NCBI RefSeq assembly: GCF_018449725.1 | Contig: NZ_JAAVVC010000005.1 | Coordinates: 310,001 to 374,000, forward strand | DNA from: Pseudomonas sp. dw_612 | Lineage (GTDB): Bacteria; Pseudomonadota; Gammaproteobacteria; Pseudomonadales; Pseudomonadaceae | Direction of reading: 5' to 3' | DNA: 64,000 nt | Notes under the pieces: generated by a model | Told to the model about the DNA's origin: nothing | The model's input: the letters and a program-made list of their open reading frames with translations, nothing else | Databases searched by the model: none | Translations under genes and position numbers: made by a program | Shown here: positions 28,809 to 38,265 of the stretch, in pieces | How positions within the stretch are numbered: the first letter of the stretch is position 1 | Layout of the letters: the number at the start of each line of letters is the position of its first letter

Positions 28809-29798
28809 CTAGACGCGCCCGGCCATGTAGTCATTGATCGATGAAAAATGCCGATGACGGCAAATCCAGCCCGAAAAGAATACGAAGATCGAAGTGCAGG
28901 CAATCATCCAGCCGCGCTTGCGGCGTGCCTCACGCTGGTTTCGAGAACCGCCGGCCAGTATCAGCGCCATCATCAGGAAGTAAATCAAGAGCAAACCGAC
29001 TTTGGCGAACAGCGCGAGCAGGAAATACAGCGACACGCCATTACTGCGGTAGGTTTGAATGATCACCTGGAGGGCCATCAAACCCGTAATGACCAACGCA
29101 GCGATGACGGCGTAGTTCTTCGGCACTTCAAAAAAGGCCAGCGCAAAGTATGAGCCGATGCCAATGGCCGGGGTGAGGCTCGTCCACAGGGCGTCGGTGT
29201 AATCCTGGTAAATGGTCATTGATCCACGGTGATGCAACCAGACGGCAGCTATCAGCAATAGCAGCACAGCGAGGCCGGCCAGTTTGAGTGGCAACAGTTC
29301 GTGGGGATCTTTCGTGCTGGTGTTATTGGTGGGTGCAACGCCCACGGGCGCAACCGGCGGACTTGAAACCGCTGGAGCAGGTGAAGTGCTCACCGATGGC
29401 ACGCTCCGATCCACGGCGATTTTTTGTTGAGGCACCGGTGCCGGTGCTGGTGTAACAGGCTTTGGGGCAGGCGCGACCTTTGGAGGGTTGGCAGCCATTT
29501 GCTCTTGCACCCGGGCCGACATCACGCCAACGAGACAGTCCGTCGTCGTGCAGGTGTTGCGCTGCTTCAACCAGTCCCGTTGCTCCTGGCGAAGTGCGGT
29601 CTTGTCCGCGACCCGATCCAGTGCCTGGACATACAAACTGTTGATCTGTTCGTCGAGGCGCGAGAGTTGTGGGCTTTCACAAATCGCATGTTCCACAGGT
29701 GTTGAGGCCTTGGCGCAGTCAAAACTGGTCGCCTGTGCCGTTCCCAGCAGCAGGCAACAGGTGACGACGGCGAGTTTGAGTCCGATATCCAGTTTCAT
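28809..29798 (-). CDS. LprI/DUF1311-type N-terminal domain with membrane C-terminus
   Basis: The 329-residue protein has a signal peptide (LAVVTCCLLLGTAQA), then an LprI-like domain with four cysteines (FDCAKASTPVEHAICESPQLSRLDEQINSLY, NTCTTTDCLVG). A proline-rich linker and four to five membrane helices follow (LKLAGLAVLLLLIAAVWL, YAVIAALVITGLMALQVI, VGLLLIYFLMMALILAGG). LprI domains have been linked to lysozyme inhibition, but function here is unproven. It lies 61 bases after the lipoprotein gene on the same strand. Confidence 0.75.
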   Translation of the reverse strand: MKLDIGLKLAVVTCCLLLGTAQATSFDCAKASTPVEHAICESPQLSRLDEQINSLYVQALDRVADKTALRQEQRDWLKQRNTCTTTDCLVGVMSARVQEQMAANPPKVAPAPKPVTPAPAPVPQQKIAVDRSVPSVSTSPAPAVSSPPVAPVGVAPTNNTSTKDPHELLPLKLAGLAVLLLLIAAVWLHHRGSMTIYQDYTDALWTSLTPAIGIGSYFALAFFEVPKNYAVIAALVITGLMALQVIIQTYRSNGVSLYFLLALFAKVGLLLIYFLMMALILAGGSRNQREARRKRGWMIACTSIFVFFSGWICRHRHFSSINDYMAGRV

Positions 29799-29859
29799 TG
29801 AGTTCCCTTCATTGGGTCAGCCGTTCCCGCCGCGTTGAGCGGGATACGACCCGACTCGC

Positions 29860-30828
29860 TTAACCCTGTTTAAGAGGCGCTTCTCGCAGTGCTTCGAGGC
29901 GATTGCCGTCCCATTGGTATTTCTGCTCCGACTCCAGCGTCGGGCAGCAGTTGGCATCCTCCGGACCAACTTCCAGCGAACTGACGCTGATGATCTTGTT
30001 ATCGAGCACCTGTAGCGCGGTGACTGCACCGCTGACCACTGTGCTGCCCTTGAAATCGAAGGCGCCATTGTTCGAATAGAAAATACCCAGGGTCGAAAAC
30101 GAACCGTTGCCGCCGCCCTGCCCTTCAATGGTGTAAATCACCAAGGCGTCAACCTGGCCGTCACCGTTGAGATCGGCCCTGAGGACTTTTCGACCTTCCG
30201 GGTATTCGTCGCCGCCGTCTTCGCGGGTGGCGGCGTTCACTGCGTTGGAAATAGCGGCATCCAGTGACCCGGCAACTGGCGCGGGTACGGGCTGGGGCAC
30301 TGAAACGGGCGGTTGCACCGCTGCTGGCGCCGGGGCTTGAACAGCGGGCGCGGTTTCAGCCGCAGCCAGACGTGGCGTGATCCCTTTGGATTTGGCCTCG
30401 GCTACAAACTGCTTGAGCACAGCGTTACGAATGTCCTTGGCATCGTCATAACCAATCAACAGGTTCCTTGAGTTTGAGAAGGGCTGGCCATCCCCCAGAA
30501 ACCATCGCGCAAACCAGCCTGGTCGCATCTTTTCCTGCTGCTCTATCGCCTGATCGAGCACTTTCCCACTGACATCCAGATACAACGCGTACCCGTCATC
30601 ACCAAAGGCTTTCACCATCTCGTCTTTCTGAGCGCCCACCTTGGTCTTCATGACTTCCAGCATGATGATGTTGGTGTCGACCAACTTGCTTTCACATTCG
30701 TTGGTGTAGTTGCCAAAGCAGGTTTCTTTGTATTCCTGGACCGCATTGTTCAGTTTGAAGTCGTTGTACGCCCCACACCCTGCCAACAACGTGATCGTGG
30801 CACCTGCCAGGATGGCCCGTGTGTTCAT
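29860..30828 (-). CDS. Predicted lipoprotein with an EF-hand-like C-terminal domain
   Basis: The ATG at 30828 gives 322 residues with a lipobox (ITLLAGC, acylated Cys18); the longer open frame lacks one. A helical N-terminal domain is followed by an alanine-proline linker and a C-terminal domain with DLNGDGQVDALV, an EF-hand/FG-GAP-type calcium loop. A paired CC (DANCCP) is present. It lies just past the ter operon terminator on the same strand and probably starts a separate transcript. Function unknown. Confidence 0.7.
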   Translation of the reverse strand: MNTRAILAGATITLLAGCGAYNDFKLNNAVQEYKETCFGNYTNECESKLVDTNIIMLEVMKTKVGAQKDEMVKAFGDDGYALYLDVSGKVLDQAIEQQEKMRPGWFARWFLGDGQPFSNSRNLLIGYDDAKDIRNAVLKQFVAEAKSKGITPRLAAAETAPAVQAPAPAAVQPPVSVPQPVPAPVAGSLDAAISNAVNAATREDGGDEYPEGRKVLRADLNGDGQVDALVIYTIEGQGGGNGSFSTLGIFYSNNGAFDFKGSTVVSGAVTALQVLDNKIISVSSLEVGPEDANCCPTLESEQKYQWDGNRLEALREAPLKQG

Positions 30829-30888
30829 ATCCCTGAATCCTTTTTCCGTTAACCCAACCCCGATCCCGCAGGTTTTGAATGAGATCGA

Positions 30889-30921
30889 CACAAAAAAGCC
30901 CCGCATGAAAGCGGGGCTCCC
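30889..30921 (-). terminator. Rho-independent terminator of the ter operon
   Basis: AGCCCCGC (30897-30904) pairs with GCGGGGCT (30911-30918). On the minus strand it is followed by TTTTTT, 15 bases after the last terD/E stop. Confidence 0.85.
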
Positions 30922-30935
30922 GGCACCCGAAAGGG

Positions 30936-31514
30936 TTAGCCGATGCTGACGCCGTGGGCTTCAGCCAGAGGCTTCAGGCCGCCGGCAAAACCTTGGCCGA
31001 TGGCCTTGAACTTGAACTCTTCACCGCTGCGATACAGCTCGCCGAAGATCATGGCGGTTTCGGTGGAAGCGTCTTCGCTCAGGTCGAAACGTGCCAGTTC
31101 TTTGCCGTCAGCCTTGTTCACAACGCGGATGTAGCCGTTGGAAACCTGGCCGAAGTTTTGTTTGCGCGCATCGGAGTCGTGAATGGTGACTGCGAATACC
31201 AGTTTCTTCACCAGCGGAGCCAGGGAGGTCAGTTTGACCGTCACTTGCTCGTCGTCGCCTTCGCCGGCACCGGAGCGGTTGTCGCCCATGTGTTCGACGG
31301 AGCCGTCAGCCGACTTCTTGTTGTTGTAGAAAATGAAGCTGTTGTCGTCGAGCACTTTGCCGTTTTCGCCCACGACGAAAATCGACGCATCAAGGTCGAA
31401 CTCGGTGCCGTCAGTGACGCGAGGATCCCAGCCCAGGCCCACGAGCACTTCGGTCAGACCGGGTGCTTCTTTGGACAGGGATACGTTGCCGCCTTTGGAA
31501 AGACTTACAGCCAT
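30936..31514 (-). CDS. terE: TerD-family protein (TerE/TerD)
   Basis: The 192-residue TerD-family protein starts [32 protein letters not shown] and has the double calcium motif (DLDAS near 44, [14 protein letters not shown] near 80). It is highly similar to its upstream neighbour, and the terD versus terE label is by position only. TerD proteins bind calcium and are part of tellurite, phage and stress resistance. It is the last gene of the ter operon. Confidence 0.9.
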   Translation of the reverse strand: MAVSLSKGGNVSLSKEAPGLTEVLVGLGWDPRVTDGTEFDLDASIFVVGENGKVLDDNSFIFYNNKKSADGSVEHMGDNRSGAGEGDDEQVTVKLTSLAPLVKKLVFAVTIHDSDARKQNFGQVSNGYIRVVNKADGKELARFDLSEDASTETAMIFGELYRSGEEFKFKAIGQGFAGGLKPLAEAHGVSIG

Positions 31515-31547
31515 GATTAGTTTCCTTATTCAGTAGACCGAGGGGTT

Positions 31548-32123
31548 TTAGAAGTTCATGCCGTACGAGTTGGCCAGCGCCTTCAAGCCACCGGCGAAGC
31601 CCGAACCCACGGCGCGGAATTTCCATTCGCCGTTGTTGCGGTACAGCTCGGCGAAGATCATCGCGGTTTCGGTGGAAGCGTCTTCTGCGAGGTCGTAACG
31701 CACGATCTCGGCACCGCTGATTTCGTTGACAACACGAATGAACGAGCCGCCGACCTGACCGAAGTTTTGCTTGCGAGCATCAGCGTCGTGGATGGTGACG
31801 GTGAAGGCGATCTTGTCGATATCAGCCGGAACGCGGCTCAAGTCGATTTTCAGCACTTCGTCGTCGCCATCGCCAGCACCGGTGCGGTTGTCACCGGTGT
31901 GCTCGATGGAACCGTCAGCGCTTTTGAGCTGGTTGTAGAAAATGAAGTCGGCGTCACCACGCACTTTGCCGTTGGCACCCAGCAGGAACGCGCTCGCGTC
32001 CAGGTCAAATTCCGTGCCGTCAGTTGCGCGAGGATCCCAACCCAGACCAACCAGAATTTTGGTCAGCGAAGGATCGGTCTTCGATAGGGACAGGTTGCCG
32101 CCTTTTTGAAGAGTCAATGCCAT
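31548..32123 (-). CDS. terD: TerD-family protein (TerD)
   Basis: The 191-residue paralogue starts [48 protein letters not shown] and carries [14 protein letters not shown], the full acidic calcium motif. It follows terC by 33 bases and precedes the other terD/E gene by 33 bases. The two copies probably arose by duplication and may form hetero-oligomers with TerC at the membrane. Confidence 0.92.
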   Translation of the reverse strand: MALTLQKGGNLSLSKTDPSLTKILVGLGWDPRATDGTEFDLDASAFLLGANGKVRGDADFIFYNQLKSADGSIEHTGDNRTGAGDGDDEVLKIDLSRVPADIDKIAFTVTIHDADARKQNFGQVGGSFIRVVNEISGAEIVRYDLAEDASTETAMIFAELYRNNGEWKFRAVGSGFAGGLKALANSYGMNF

Positions 32124-32156
32124 GAGTACAGCTCCTTGTGGTTAATGCGTTTTGAA

Positions 32157-33191
32157 TTACTGGTTGTCAGCCGGGGCAACTTCCTTTTCCGGGAAGATCA
32201 CACTGGCGAAGATGCCGATGGCCAGCACCACGACAACGATGATCAGACTGGTGTTCGGATCGATGTTGTAACCGTGATGGAACAGGTGGTCAGTCGCATT
32301 CAGGCCGAGCTTCACCGCGATGAAAAACAGCAGCGCGATAACGGCTTTTTCCAGGTGCACCAGGTAGCGCTTGAGGGCTTCCAGTACGAAGTACATGGTC
32401 CGCAGGCCAAGAATGGCGAAGAGCATCGCCGAGAACACGATCAGCGGTTCCCGGCTGACCGCGATGACCGCCGGGACGGAGTCGAAAGCGAACAACACGT
32501 CGGACACTTCCATAACCACCAGGCACAGGAACAACGGCGTGGCGAACAGGCCGCCCTTGGCCGCCAGCGACATGCCCTGGTTTTCCGGCTTGGTCAGTTC
32601 GGCTTCCAGCGTCTTGCGACGCACGAAGAAGTCGTGACCATGCAGTTTCGGCCACACAGGGAACAGCTTCTTCGCGAAGCGGTAAGCCATGTGCGTGGAG
32701 TAATCTTCTTCCTCTTCGTCGTCACCGCCGCTGCGCAGCATCATGACTGCCGTCCAGGCCACGATCAGGGCAAAGACCACTTCGACCCACGGCCCCAGCG
32801 CCAGCAAACCAGTACCGATGGCCACGAAGATCAGGCGGAAAACGATCGCGCCGATGATGCCCCAGTACAGAACGCGGTGGCGCAGGCCATTCGGAACCTT
32901 GAACCAGGCGAAGATCGCCATGAACACGAACAGGTTATCCACGCTCAGGACTTTTTCCAGCGCATAGCCGGTGATGAACAGGGTCGCGACATCCGGACCG
33001 TGTTCGACGTACAGAAACCCTGCGAAGCCGAACGAGATGAGAATCCAGAACACCGACCAGGCCGACGCTTTGGCGAGGCTGATCGGCTGGTCACCGCGAT
33101 GGGTGAACATGTCGAGGATCATCGCGCCGAGCGCCAGCGCCACGAATACAGCGATGGTCAGCGGGGGGAAACCCAGGTGAGTAACTTCCAC
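32157..33191 (-). CDS. terC: TerC integral membrane protein
   Basis: The 344-residue membrane protein shows the TerC pattern with about nine helices: GFPPLTIAVFVALALGAMILDM, ALEKVLSVDNLFVFMAIF (the conserved SVDNLFVF), and VSDVLFAFDSVPAVIAVSREP with acidic residues inside helices. A charged cytoplasmic loop (SGGDDEEEEDYST) is inserted. TerC family members are implicated in manganese or other metal handling and partner with TerD/TerB. It follows terB by 12 bases. Confidence 0.95.
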   Translation of the reverse strand: MEVTHLGFPPLTIAVFVALALGAMILDMFTHRGDQPISLAKASAWSVFWILISFGFAGFLYVEHGPDVATLFITGYALEKVLSVDNLFVFMAIFAWFKVPNGLRHRVLYWGIIGAIVFRLIFVAIGTGLLALGPWVEVVFALIVAWTAVMMLRSGGDDEEEEDYSTHMAYRFAKKLFPVWPKLHGHDFFVRRKTLEAELTKPENQGMSLAAKGGLFATPLFLCLVVMEVSDVLFAFDSVPAVIAVSREPLIVFSAMLFAILGLRTMYFVLEALKRYLVHLEKAVIALLFFIAVKLGLNATDHLFHHGYNIDPNTSLIIVVVVLAIGIFASVIFPEKEVAPADNQ

Positions 33192-33203
33192 AGTTTTTGT
33201 TCC

Positions 33204-33662
33204 TTAGAGTTCAAAGTCAGCCGGGGGTAGACCCAGCTCGAGGCAAATCAGGCGGCAAACGGCTTTTTCCTTGTCGTCGAAATTACCGTCCGACGCGCCG
33301 ATAGCGCAGGCAACACGCACGAGCAGGCGGCCTGCGCCGTCCTTGCCCTTGATCTTGCTGATGTTCTTCAGGGCTTCGGCCTGACCGATCTGGTAGTCAA
33401 ACTCGAACTTGCCACACGCGTCGTTGAAGACCTTGATGACGTCGGTCAGGTTGAACACCTTCAACTCAGGCGAGTTGTTGATGAACCCGGTCATCTTCAT
33501 TTTTTCTGCCGAACTGACTTCACCGTCAGCCGCCGCGACCATGGCACAGCTATTGGCGACCGCTTCCATGAACTCTTTGTTCTTGAACTTGGCCACTTCG
33601 GTGCTCAGCTTTTCGCGGGCAAGTGCCGCGTTCGTTTTCAACCATGACAACATGTTGTTCAC
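33204..33662 (-). CDS. terB: TerB tellurite-resistance protein
   Basis: The 152-residue helical protein matches TerB: MEAVANSCAMVAAADGEVSSAEKMKMTGFI and VRVACAIGASDGNFDDKEKAVCRLICLELGL show the paired acidic metal-binding helices (AADGxxxxxE and SDGxFDxxE). It is cytoplasmic and associates with TerC at the membrane. It lies between terA and terC; a strong hairpin precedes it. Confidence 0.95.
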   Translation of the reverse strand: MNNMLSWLKTNAALAREKLSTEVAKFKNKEFMEAVANSCAMVAAADGEVSSAEKMKMTGFINNSPELKVFNLTDVIKVFNDACGKFEFDYQIGQAEALKNISKIKGKDGAGRLLVRVACAIGASDGNFDDKEKAVCRLICLELGLPPADFEL

Positions 33663-33670
33663 CTCAAGGG

Positions 33671-33692
33671 CGGGCCGAACCGGCCCGCCGTA
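33671..33692 (-). other. Strong hairpin between terA and terB
   Basis: GGCGGGCCG and CGGCCCGCC form a 9-bp GC stem closed by a 3-base loop in the 39-base gap. No T run follows, so it is probably an mRNA processing or differential-stability element rather than a terminator. Confidence 0.55.
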
Positions 33693-33701
33693 TTCAAATA
33701 A

Positions 33702-34880
33702 TTACTTGGAGCCCGCCGCCCAGCGCATACCCCAGCCGTAAGCCTTGTCCATGACCGAATGGCCCTTGTGGAAGTCGACGCGTCGACTCACCTTGACGCC
33801 GCCGCCCACGTTTTCCAGCAGCGCGATGGCACACATGCCAAGGCGACCGCCCTCTTCATTCAGGCGAACTTCGATCGGTGGCTGGCCCGGGACATAAATG
33901 GTCACGACGCCATCGGTCTCACGCCAGTTCGGTGCACCTTCATAGATGAACGCAAACACCAGAACCCGGCGGATTTCACCCCAATGCTTACCGTTGATGT
34001 GCAGCCATTCGCCATCGCTGACGGCACCGGTACGGTCATCGCCCATCAGTTGGATGTAGGGATCGTATTCGAGCTCGCCGAAGCAATTGCCCAGCGCCTG
34101 AACAACCCCCTTGGACCCGTCCTGCAACTCAAAAAGGCAACCTACATCGAGGTCGATGGAATTGTTTCGCGAGAAGAAACCACCGCCCTTGCCCTTGTTC
34201 CAGTTGAGGTTGACCTTGATCTCGCCGAAGCCTTCTGCGGTTTTCTCCAGGCTGATCGAGGAGCGGGTCTTGTCGAGGGTGATTTTGCTGAGGCTGACCG
34301 ACGACTTCGGTGCTGCCGGCGCTGGCGCGGCAGGTGCCGCAACAGGAGCAGGAGCAGCAACCGGAGCCGGGGTCGGCGCGGCAATTTCAACGCCGAAGTG
34401 CTTGGCCAACGGCTCCAGGCCACCGGCGAAACCCTGGGCGACACAACGGAACTTCCACTCACCCTGGCGACGGTAAAACTCGCCGAGGATCAGGGCTGTT
34501 TCCTTCATTCCGCCCGTGGGAATCTGCGCTTCGACGCCGCCAGTGACCGCCAGCGAAAGCTGGGACACACGGTCGAAACTGGCTTTGTTCTCATAAATCG
34601 TCGCGGTCAGCGCCACTTTCTCGACTGCCGCGTCGAGGCGTGACAAATCAAGGGTGAAGACCGCGCGACCGGCAGAGGATTCGGTCATCTGCACCGTTCC
34701 GCCCAGCACGTTGGTCTGGCCGTAGAAGCACATATCGGTGTCGCCGCGGACTTTACCCGCGGCCCCCAGGACAAATGCAGACACGTCGATATCCGCACCC
34801 GGAATGGCCGAGTAGCTGATATCGATCCGTACCTGGCCGGTGGCTACCGGCGCGTTTCCGCCAGGTACCAGGGTCGTCAT
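33702..34880 (-). CDS. terA: TerA: two TerD-type domains
   Basis: The 392-residue protein contains an N-terminal TerD-like domain (ISYSAIPGADIDVSAFVLGAAGKV) in which the usual GDxxxGxGDDE acidic cluster is missing, an alanine-proline linker near 165-200, and a C-terminal domain with INLDVGC-like DLDVGCLFEL and GDDRTGAVSDGEWLH. This two-domain build is that of TerA. Its ATG overlaps the terZ stop as ATGA. Confidence 0.92.
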   Translation of the reverse strand: MTTLVPGGNAPVATGQVRIDISYSAIPGADIDVSAFVLGAAGKVRGDTDMCFYGQTNVLGGTVQMTESSAGRAVFTLDLSRLDAAVEKVALTATIYENKASFDRVSQLSLAVTGGVEAQIPTGGMKETALILGEFYRRQGEWKFRCVAQGFAGGLEPLAKHFGVEIAAPTPAPVAAPAPVAAPAAPAPAAPKSSVSLSKITLDKTRSSISLEKTAEGFGEIKVNLNWNKGKGGGFFSRNNSIDLDVGCLFELQDGSKGVVQALGNCFGELEYDPYIQLMGDDRTGAVSDGEWLHINGKHWGEIRRVLVFAFIYEGAPNWRETDGVVTIYVPGQPPIEVRLNEEGGRLGMCAIALLENVGGGVKVSRRVDFHKGHSVMDKAYGWGMRWAAGSK

Positions 34881-35464
34881 GCACGCACCGCTTGAACGGC
34901 CAGGTTGACCAGGTCGTCAGCGGTACGGCCATTGGTCACCTGACCGATTGCCTTGAATTCCCAACCGCCGTTTTCACGCACCAGACTGGCCATGACCACG
35001 CCGGTATGACGACCCTTTTCCGACAGATTGAAGCGCGCCAGTTCGGTCTTGTTGCTCGCGTTAACGATGCGGCAATAGGCGTTGGCAATCTTTTCGAAGT
35101 TCTGGCCGGTGAAGCTGTTCACGGTAAACACCAGGGACTTGACGGTGGCCGGCAGACGTTGCAGATCAACAGTGATCGTTTCGTCGTCACCGTCGCCTTC
35201 GCCGGTACGGTTGTCGCCCGAGTGCTGGATCGAACCATCGCGGGAGGTCAGCTGACGGAACCACACCAGGTCCACTGGTTTGAAATCTGCATCGAAAAGA
35301 ATGCAGGAAGCATCCAGGTCGACTTCACCACCGTTCCCCATCAAACGCCCCATGAACCCGGCTTTTTCCGGATCCCAGCCCAGGCCAAGACTGATAGCGG
35401 TGAGGCCACCGCCGGCAGTTTTTTCCAGGGAGATTGTTTGGTTTTTAGTCAGAGTTAGGGCCAT
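34877..35464 (-). CDS. terZ: TerZ-type TerD-family protein
   Basis: The 195-residue protein starts MALTLTKNQTISLEKTAGGGLTAISLGLGWDPEK and has the intact calcium motif (DLDASC and GDNRTGEGDGDDET). The frame is open 64 codons upstream, inside the HAD gene, but ATG 35464 with GGAGCG nearby gives the conserved N-terminus. It is the first classical ter gene and overlaps the stop of the HAD phosphatase gene by 20 bases, tying it to the upstream biosynthetic module. Confidence 0.92.
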   Translation of the reverse strand: MALTLTKNQTISLEKTAGGGLTAISLGLGWDPEKAGFMGRLMGNGGEVDLDASCILFDADFKPVDLVWFRQLTSRDGSIQHSGDNRTGEGDGDDETITVDLQRLPATVKSLVFTVNSFTGQNFEKIANAYCRIVNASNKTELARFNLSEKGRHTGVVMASLVRENGGWEFKAIGQVTNGRTADDLVNLAVQAVRA

Positions 35465-36224
35465 CGGTACGCTCCTTGTTGATCGTCGGTTGCTCGTGTT
35501 TATCGTTGCTGCCCTCAACCGGATGAGTCGCCGTCGGCACAACGCCTGCGTCTCGAGCCAAGGTCTTGGTGACCCGAAGGCGTCCACGACGCCATGCGGG
35601 ATGGAAATGTCGCCAGTGCGCATCTTGCGCAGCGGCCAAAAGCTCGTGGTCGCCACGGGTGTCGCCCCAGGCGCGCAATCGGTATTGCGTCAAATCCCCA
35701 TACACCGCTTCAAGTCGCTGCACTTTCGCTTCACAGCGGCAGTTGTTGCCGGAGATGCGCCCCGTCAGCCGCCCATCGACGACTTCCAGTTCAGTGGCGA
35801 TCAACTTGATGTTGAGGCGATCGGCAAACGGTTTCAGGACCAGCGCTGGCGAGGCTGAACACAGGGTGACCTCGCTGCCGGCCTGTCTTTCAGCGGCCAC
35901 AGAGGTCAGCCCGGCAGGTCGCATCAGGCGGGTCCAATACAAGCCGCAGAATTCTGCGGCCTTGTGCCGGACCCACTCTTCTTTGGCGTCAGTCAGGAAA
36001 GCGGCGATCAGCCGTGCCTTGAGTTCGTCTCGAGACAAACGGCGCGTCAGGTAACGCACCCCCGGTCCGGCGAGCAGGCGCAAGCGCTTGGCGAACTCCA
36101 GTTTGCCAAATGCATATTTCAGAAAGGGGACGAAGCTGTCATGCCGGGTCAGCGTGCCGTCGAAGTCAAAAACCGACAGTACCTTGGCCCCGGCCGGGCC
36201 CATTTCGAGCATTTCCTGAGTCAT
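35445..36224 (-). CDS. HAD-IB-type phosphatase in the ter module
   Basis: The 259-residue protein has HAD motif I DFDGTLTRHD, motif II in VTLCSASPALVLKPFADRL, a conserved lysine in CRCEAKVQRL, and motif IV WGDTRGDHELL, the serB/HAD-IB pattern with a helical cap. It likely dephosphorylates a metabolite made by the adjacent phosphoribosyltransferases. ATG 36224 overlaps the upstream lyase stop as ATGA; the C-terminal 35 residues are hydrophilic and overlap the terZ start region. Confidence 0.85.
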   Translation of the reverse strand: MTQEMLEMGPAGAKVLSVFDFDGTLTRHDSFVPFLKYAFGKLEFAKRLRLLAGPGVRYLTRRLSRDELKARLIAAFLTDAKEEWVRHKAAEFCGLYWTRLMRPAGLTSVAAERQAGSEVTLCSASPALVLKPFADRLNIKLIATELEVVDGRLTGRISGNNCRCEAKVQRLEAVYGDLTQYRLRAWGDTRGDHELLAAAQDAHWRHFHPAWRRGRLRVTKTLARDAGVVPTATHPVEGSNDKHEQPTINKERTDGPNSD

Positions 36225-37171
36225 CGACCCGCCTCCGCAAGACGAATCGATTGATCGGTCTGGCTCGGCTCCGCATGCCTGACGCCATGCCATTTGGCAC
36301 GCTCAAGGATGTTGGTGGCCCATTTGAAGTGAGTGGCTGGTTCGCACATCGTGTCATTGTGATTGAAGACGGCAGGCGCGACCTCGTTCAGCATCAATTT
36401 GGCACAATTTAGATCTTCCAGGCTGACGCGCAGACTGTCCTGAATGCTGCTGATCTGGCTTGGATGAATGGCGGTTTTGCCCACCAGGCCATGGGCAATG
36501 TCGAGGCTCAGCTCTTCCAGCAGCAAGTGCGGCGTCGCCAAACGCTCGAACACCGGGGCGGTCAAGGCAAACCCTTGCGAGCCCATGACCCCGGCCAGCA
36601 TCGGGATGACGTAACCCATGGGCGTGCTGTACAGCGTGGTCGCCGGATTGCGCCGCAGGCCCAGGCAACCCAGCAGGTCATTCCCGCCGATCCGCAGCGC
36701 AATGATGCGATGGTCCAGCGTCTGCTTGAGCGCCGCGCCCAACTCGACCATCGCCACCGGATTGAAGACTTCCCGGGTTTCCAGGGTCGGCATCAGAAAG
36801 ATGTCGGGGTTGGTGACCGCCAACTCCCATGAGCGCAGATTGGCCAGGCTCAGTTTCGGCAAGACAAAACCATCCACATGCGCCATCAACGGCCAATCGT
36901 TGAGCACCGCGGCCATCTGCGAATCACGCGGTCGCACGAACAGCATCGGCCCGTCTGCCGAGCGGCCGCCCTGTTGTTCGATCGAACGCAACAACTTGTG
37001 CAGATTGGCCAACGCAGTCTCGACATCAATGTCCGCGACCGCGTCTTCAAGGCACACCACCATCGAGCGCAGTTCAGGCAACTTTTTGTGCAGGACCACG
37101 TCGAGGATGTCCTCGCGGGTTGCCGGCATGTAGAGCGTTGCACCGAGGGCGTAGGGCGATAGTGTTTTCAT
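36221..37171 (-). CDS. HpcH/HpaI aldolase / CitE-like C-C lyase
   Basis: The 316-residue protein belongs to the CitE-like TIM-barrel family: GATLYMPATREDILDVVLHKKLPELRSMVVCLEDAVAD at the N-terminus, RPRDSQMAAVL, FVLPKLSLANL and LMPTLETREVF. CLEDA supplies the acidic metal ligand. Members of this type sit in ter-associated biosynthetic modules, probably cleaving or condensing a sugar-derived intermediate. Its ATG overlaps the preceding stop by one base (TGATG). Confidence 0.85.
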   Translation of the reverse strand: MKTLSPYALGATLYMPATREDILDVVLHKKLPELRSMVVCLEDAVADIDVETALANLHKLLRSIEQQGGRSADGPMLFVRPRDSQMAAVLNDWPLMAHVDGFVLPKLSLANLRSWELAVTNPDIFLMPTLETREVFNPVAMVELGAALKQTLDHRIIALRIGGNDLLGCLGLRRNPATTLYSTPMGYVIPMLAGVMGSQGFALTAPVFERLATPHLLLEELSLDIAHGLVGKTAIHPSQISSIQDSLRVSLEDLNCAKLMLNEVAPAVFNHNDTMCEPATHFKWATNILERAKWHGVRHAEPSQTDQSIRLAEAGR

Positions 37172-38265
37172 CAGCTCAAACTCCGGATGACGGTCACTGC
37201 ACGGTAGGGACCCAAGGCTGCGCCGACCTCTTCAACCGTCACGTTCGCTCGTTCGGTCAGGTGCATCAGCAGTTGCACGTCCGGATCGCTGCGATCCCGG
37301 ACCAGTACGTGATCCGGTACTCGGCGCAGGACGGCCCGCGTCGCCTCGGCAATCCCGGGTTTCACCCGGTTCAGATTGGTAATGCCAAATTGCGCGGCAA
37401 TCGCGTCAATCACACCCAACGCCGAAGACTGGAGTTCGCAGCGTTGCGCCTCAGTCCAGGGAGCAGCGGCCTCGACCGCAGGCTGCGCCTGACGCACGGT
37501 TTCGATCTGGTCGATGAAGTCCCGCGTCACGTCGTGTTCGTGCAAGTGGTCGTAGACCACACAACCATGCAGGCCACCGTCGGTGGGCCAGATGGAACGC
37601 GAAACCAGGCCGGAAACCGTGGCCCCGAGGATGCCCGACGGGATCACCCAGTCTTCAGCCGAGGCCGCCAGCCAGGCGCGACCGCAAGGGTCGGCCAGCA
37701 CGACAAGCCGTGGCTGCTCGGGAAACCGTGCATCGCCCTTGAGGCTGCGCTGGATCTCTCCAGAGATGGCGCCCTTACCGGTCCAGCCATCCACAAACAC
37801 AATGTTTTCAGCGCCGTGAGCGGCAATCACCGCTTCCAGGGCAATCATGTCGATGCCTCGGTCACGAACAATGCTGATCCCGTAATGATGGGCGTCACGC
37901 CCCAGGTCCAGGAGCGCCCGGCGCAACAATACGCCCAAGGGCAGCCCGGCGCGCACAAACGAAACCAGCGCGATCGCAGGGCCGTCACAGGCCTGGTCCA
38001 ACGCCAGTGCCAGGGATTGGACATCCCGGGCCATCCGGGCCGAATTCTGCAGCATTGCACGCTGGTACAGCCCTTTGTGGACGTCGGTCGGGGCCGATTC
38101 CAGGCTGATCATCTCGGAGTAATGCTTCTGCCGCGTCTGGATCAGGCGCTCTTTCTCTTCAACATCCGTCACTTCGATGTCGACCGGCTGCAAAAGGAAG
38201 TGCACGTCATCCGGCGCGTAACTGCCACTGCCGACCGTGGTCAGATGGGCAAAGGCATTAACCAT
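37171..38265 (-). CDS. PRTase-PELOTA (StiP-type) protein of the ter module
   Basis: The 364-residue protein has a phosphoribosyltransferase-like core with the PRPP loop VFVDGWTGKGAISGEI (about residues 175-190) and PAIALVSFVRAGLPLGVLLRRAL, and a C-terminal PELOTA-like RNA-binding segment (DVQLLMHLTERANVTVEEVG). The family has also been labelled cysteine protease StiP; the PRTase reading fits the motif seen. It overlaps the next HAD gene by 8 bases. Confidence 0.82.
   Translation of the reverse strand: MVNAFAHLTTVGSGSYAPDDVHFLLQPVDIEVTDVEEKERLIQTRQKHYSEMISLESAPTDVHKGLYQRAMLQNSARMARDVQSLALALDQACDGPAIALVSFVRAGLPLGVLLRRALLDLGRDAHHYGISIVRDRGIDMIALEAVIAAHGAENIVFVDGWTGKGAISGEIQRSLKGDARFPEQPRLVVLADPCGRAWLAASAEDWVIPSGILGATVSGLVSRSIWPTDGGLHGCVVYDHLHEHDVTRDFIDQIETVRQAQPAVEAAAPWTEAQRCELQSSALGVIDAIAAQFGITNLNRVKPGIAEATRAVLRRVPDHVLVRDRSDPDVQLLMHLTERANVTVEEVGAALGPYRAVTVIRSLS

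Noticed and set aside
29860..30906. Start of the lipoprotein at 30906
   Set aside because: The upstream part overlaps the ter terminator and destroys the lipoprotein signal; the ATG at 30828 restores it.
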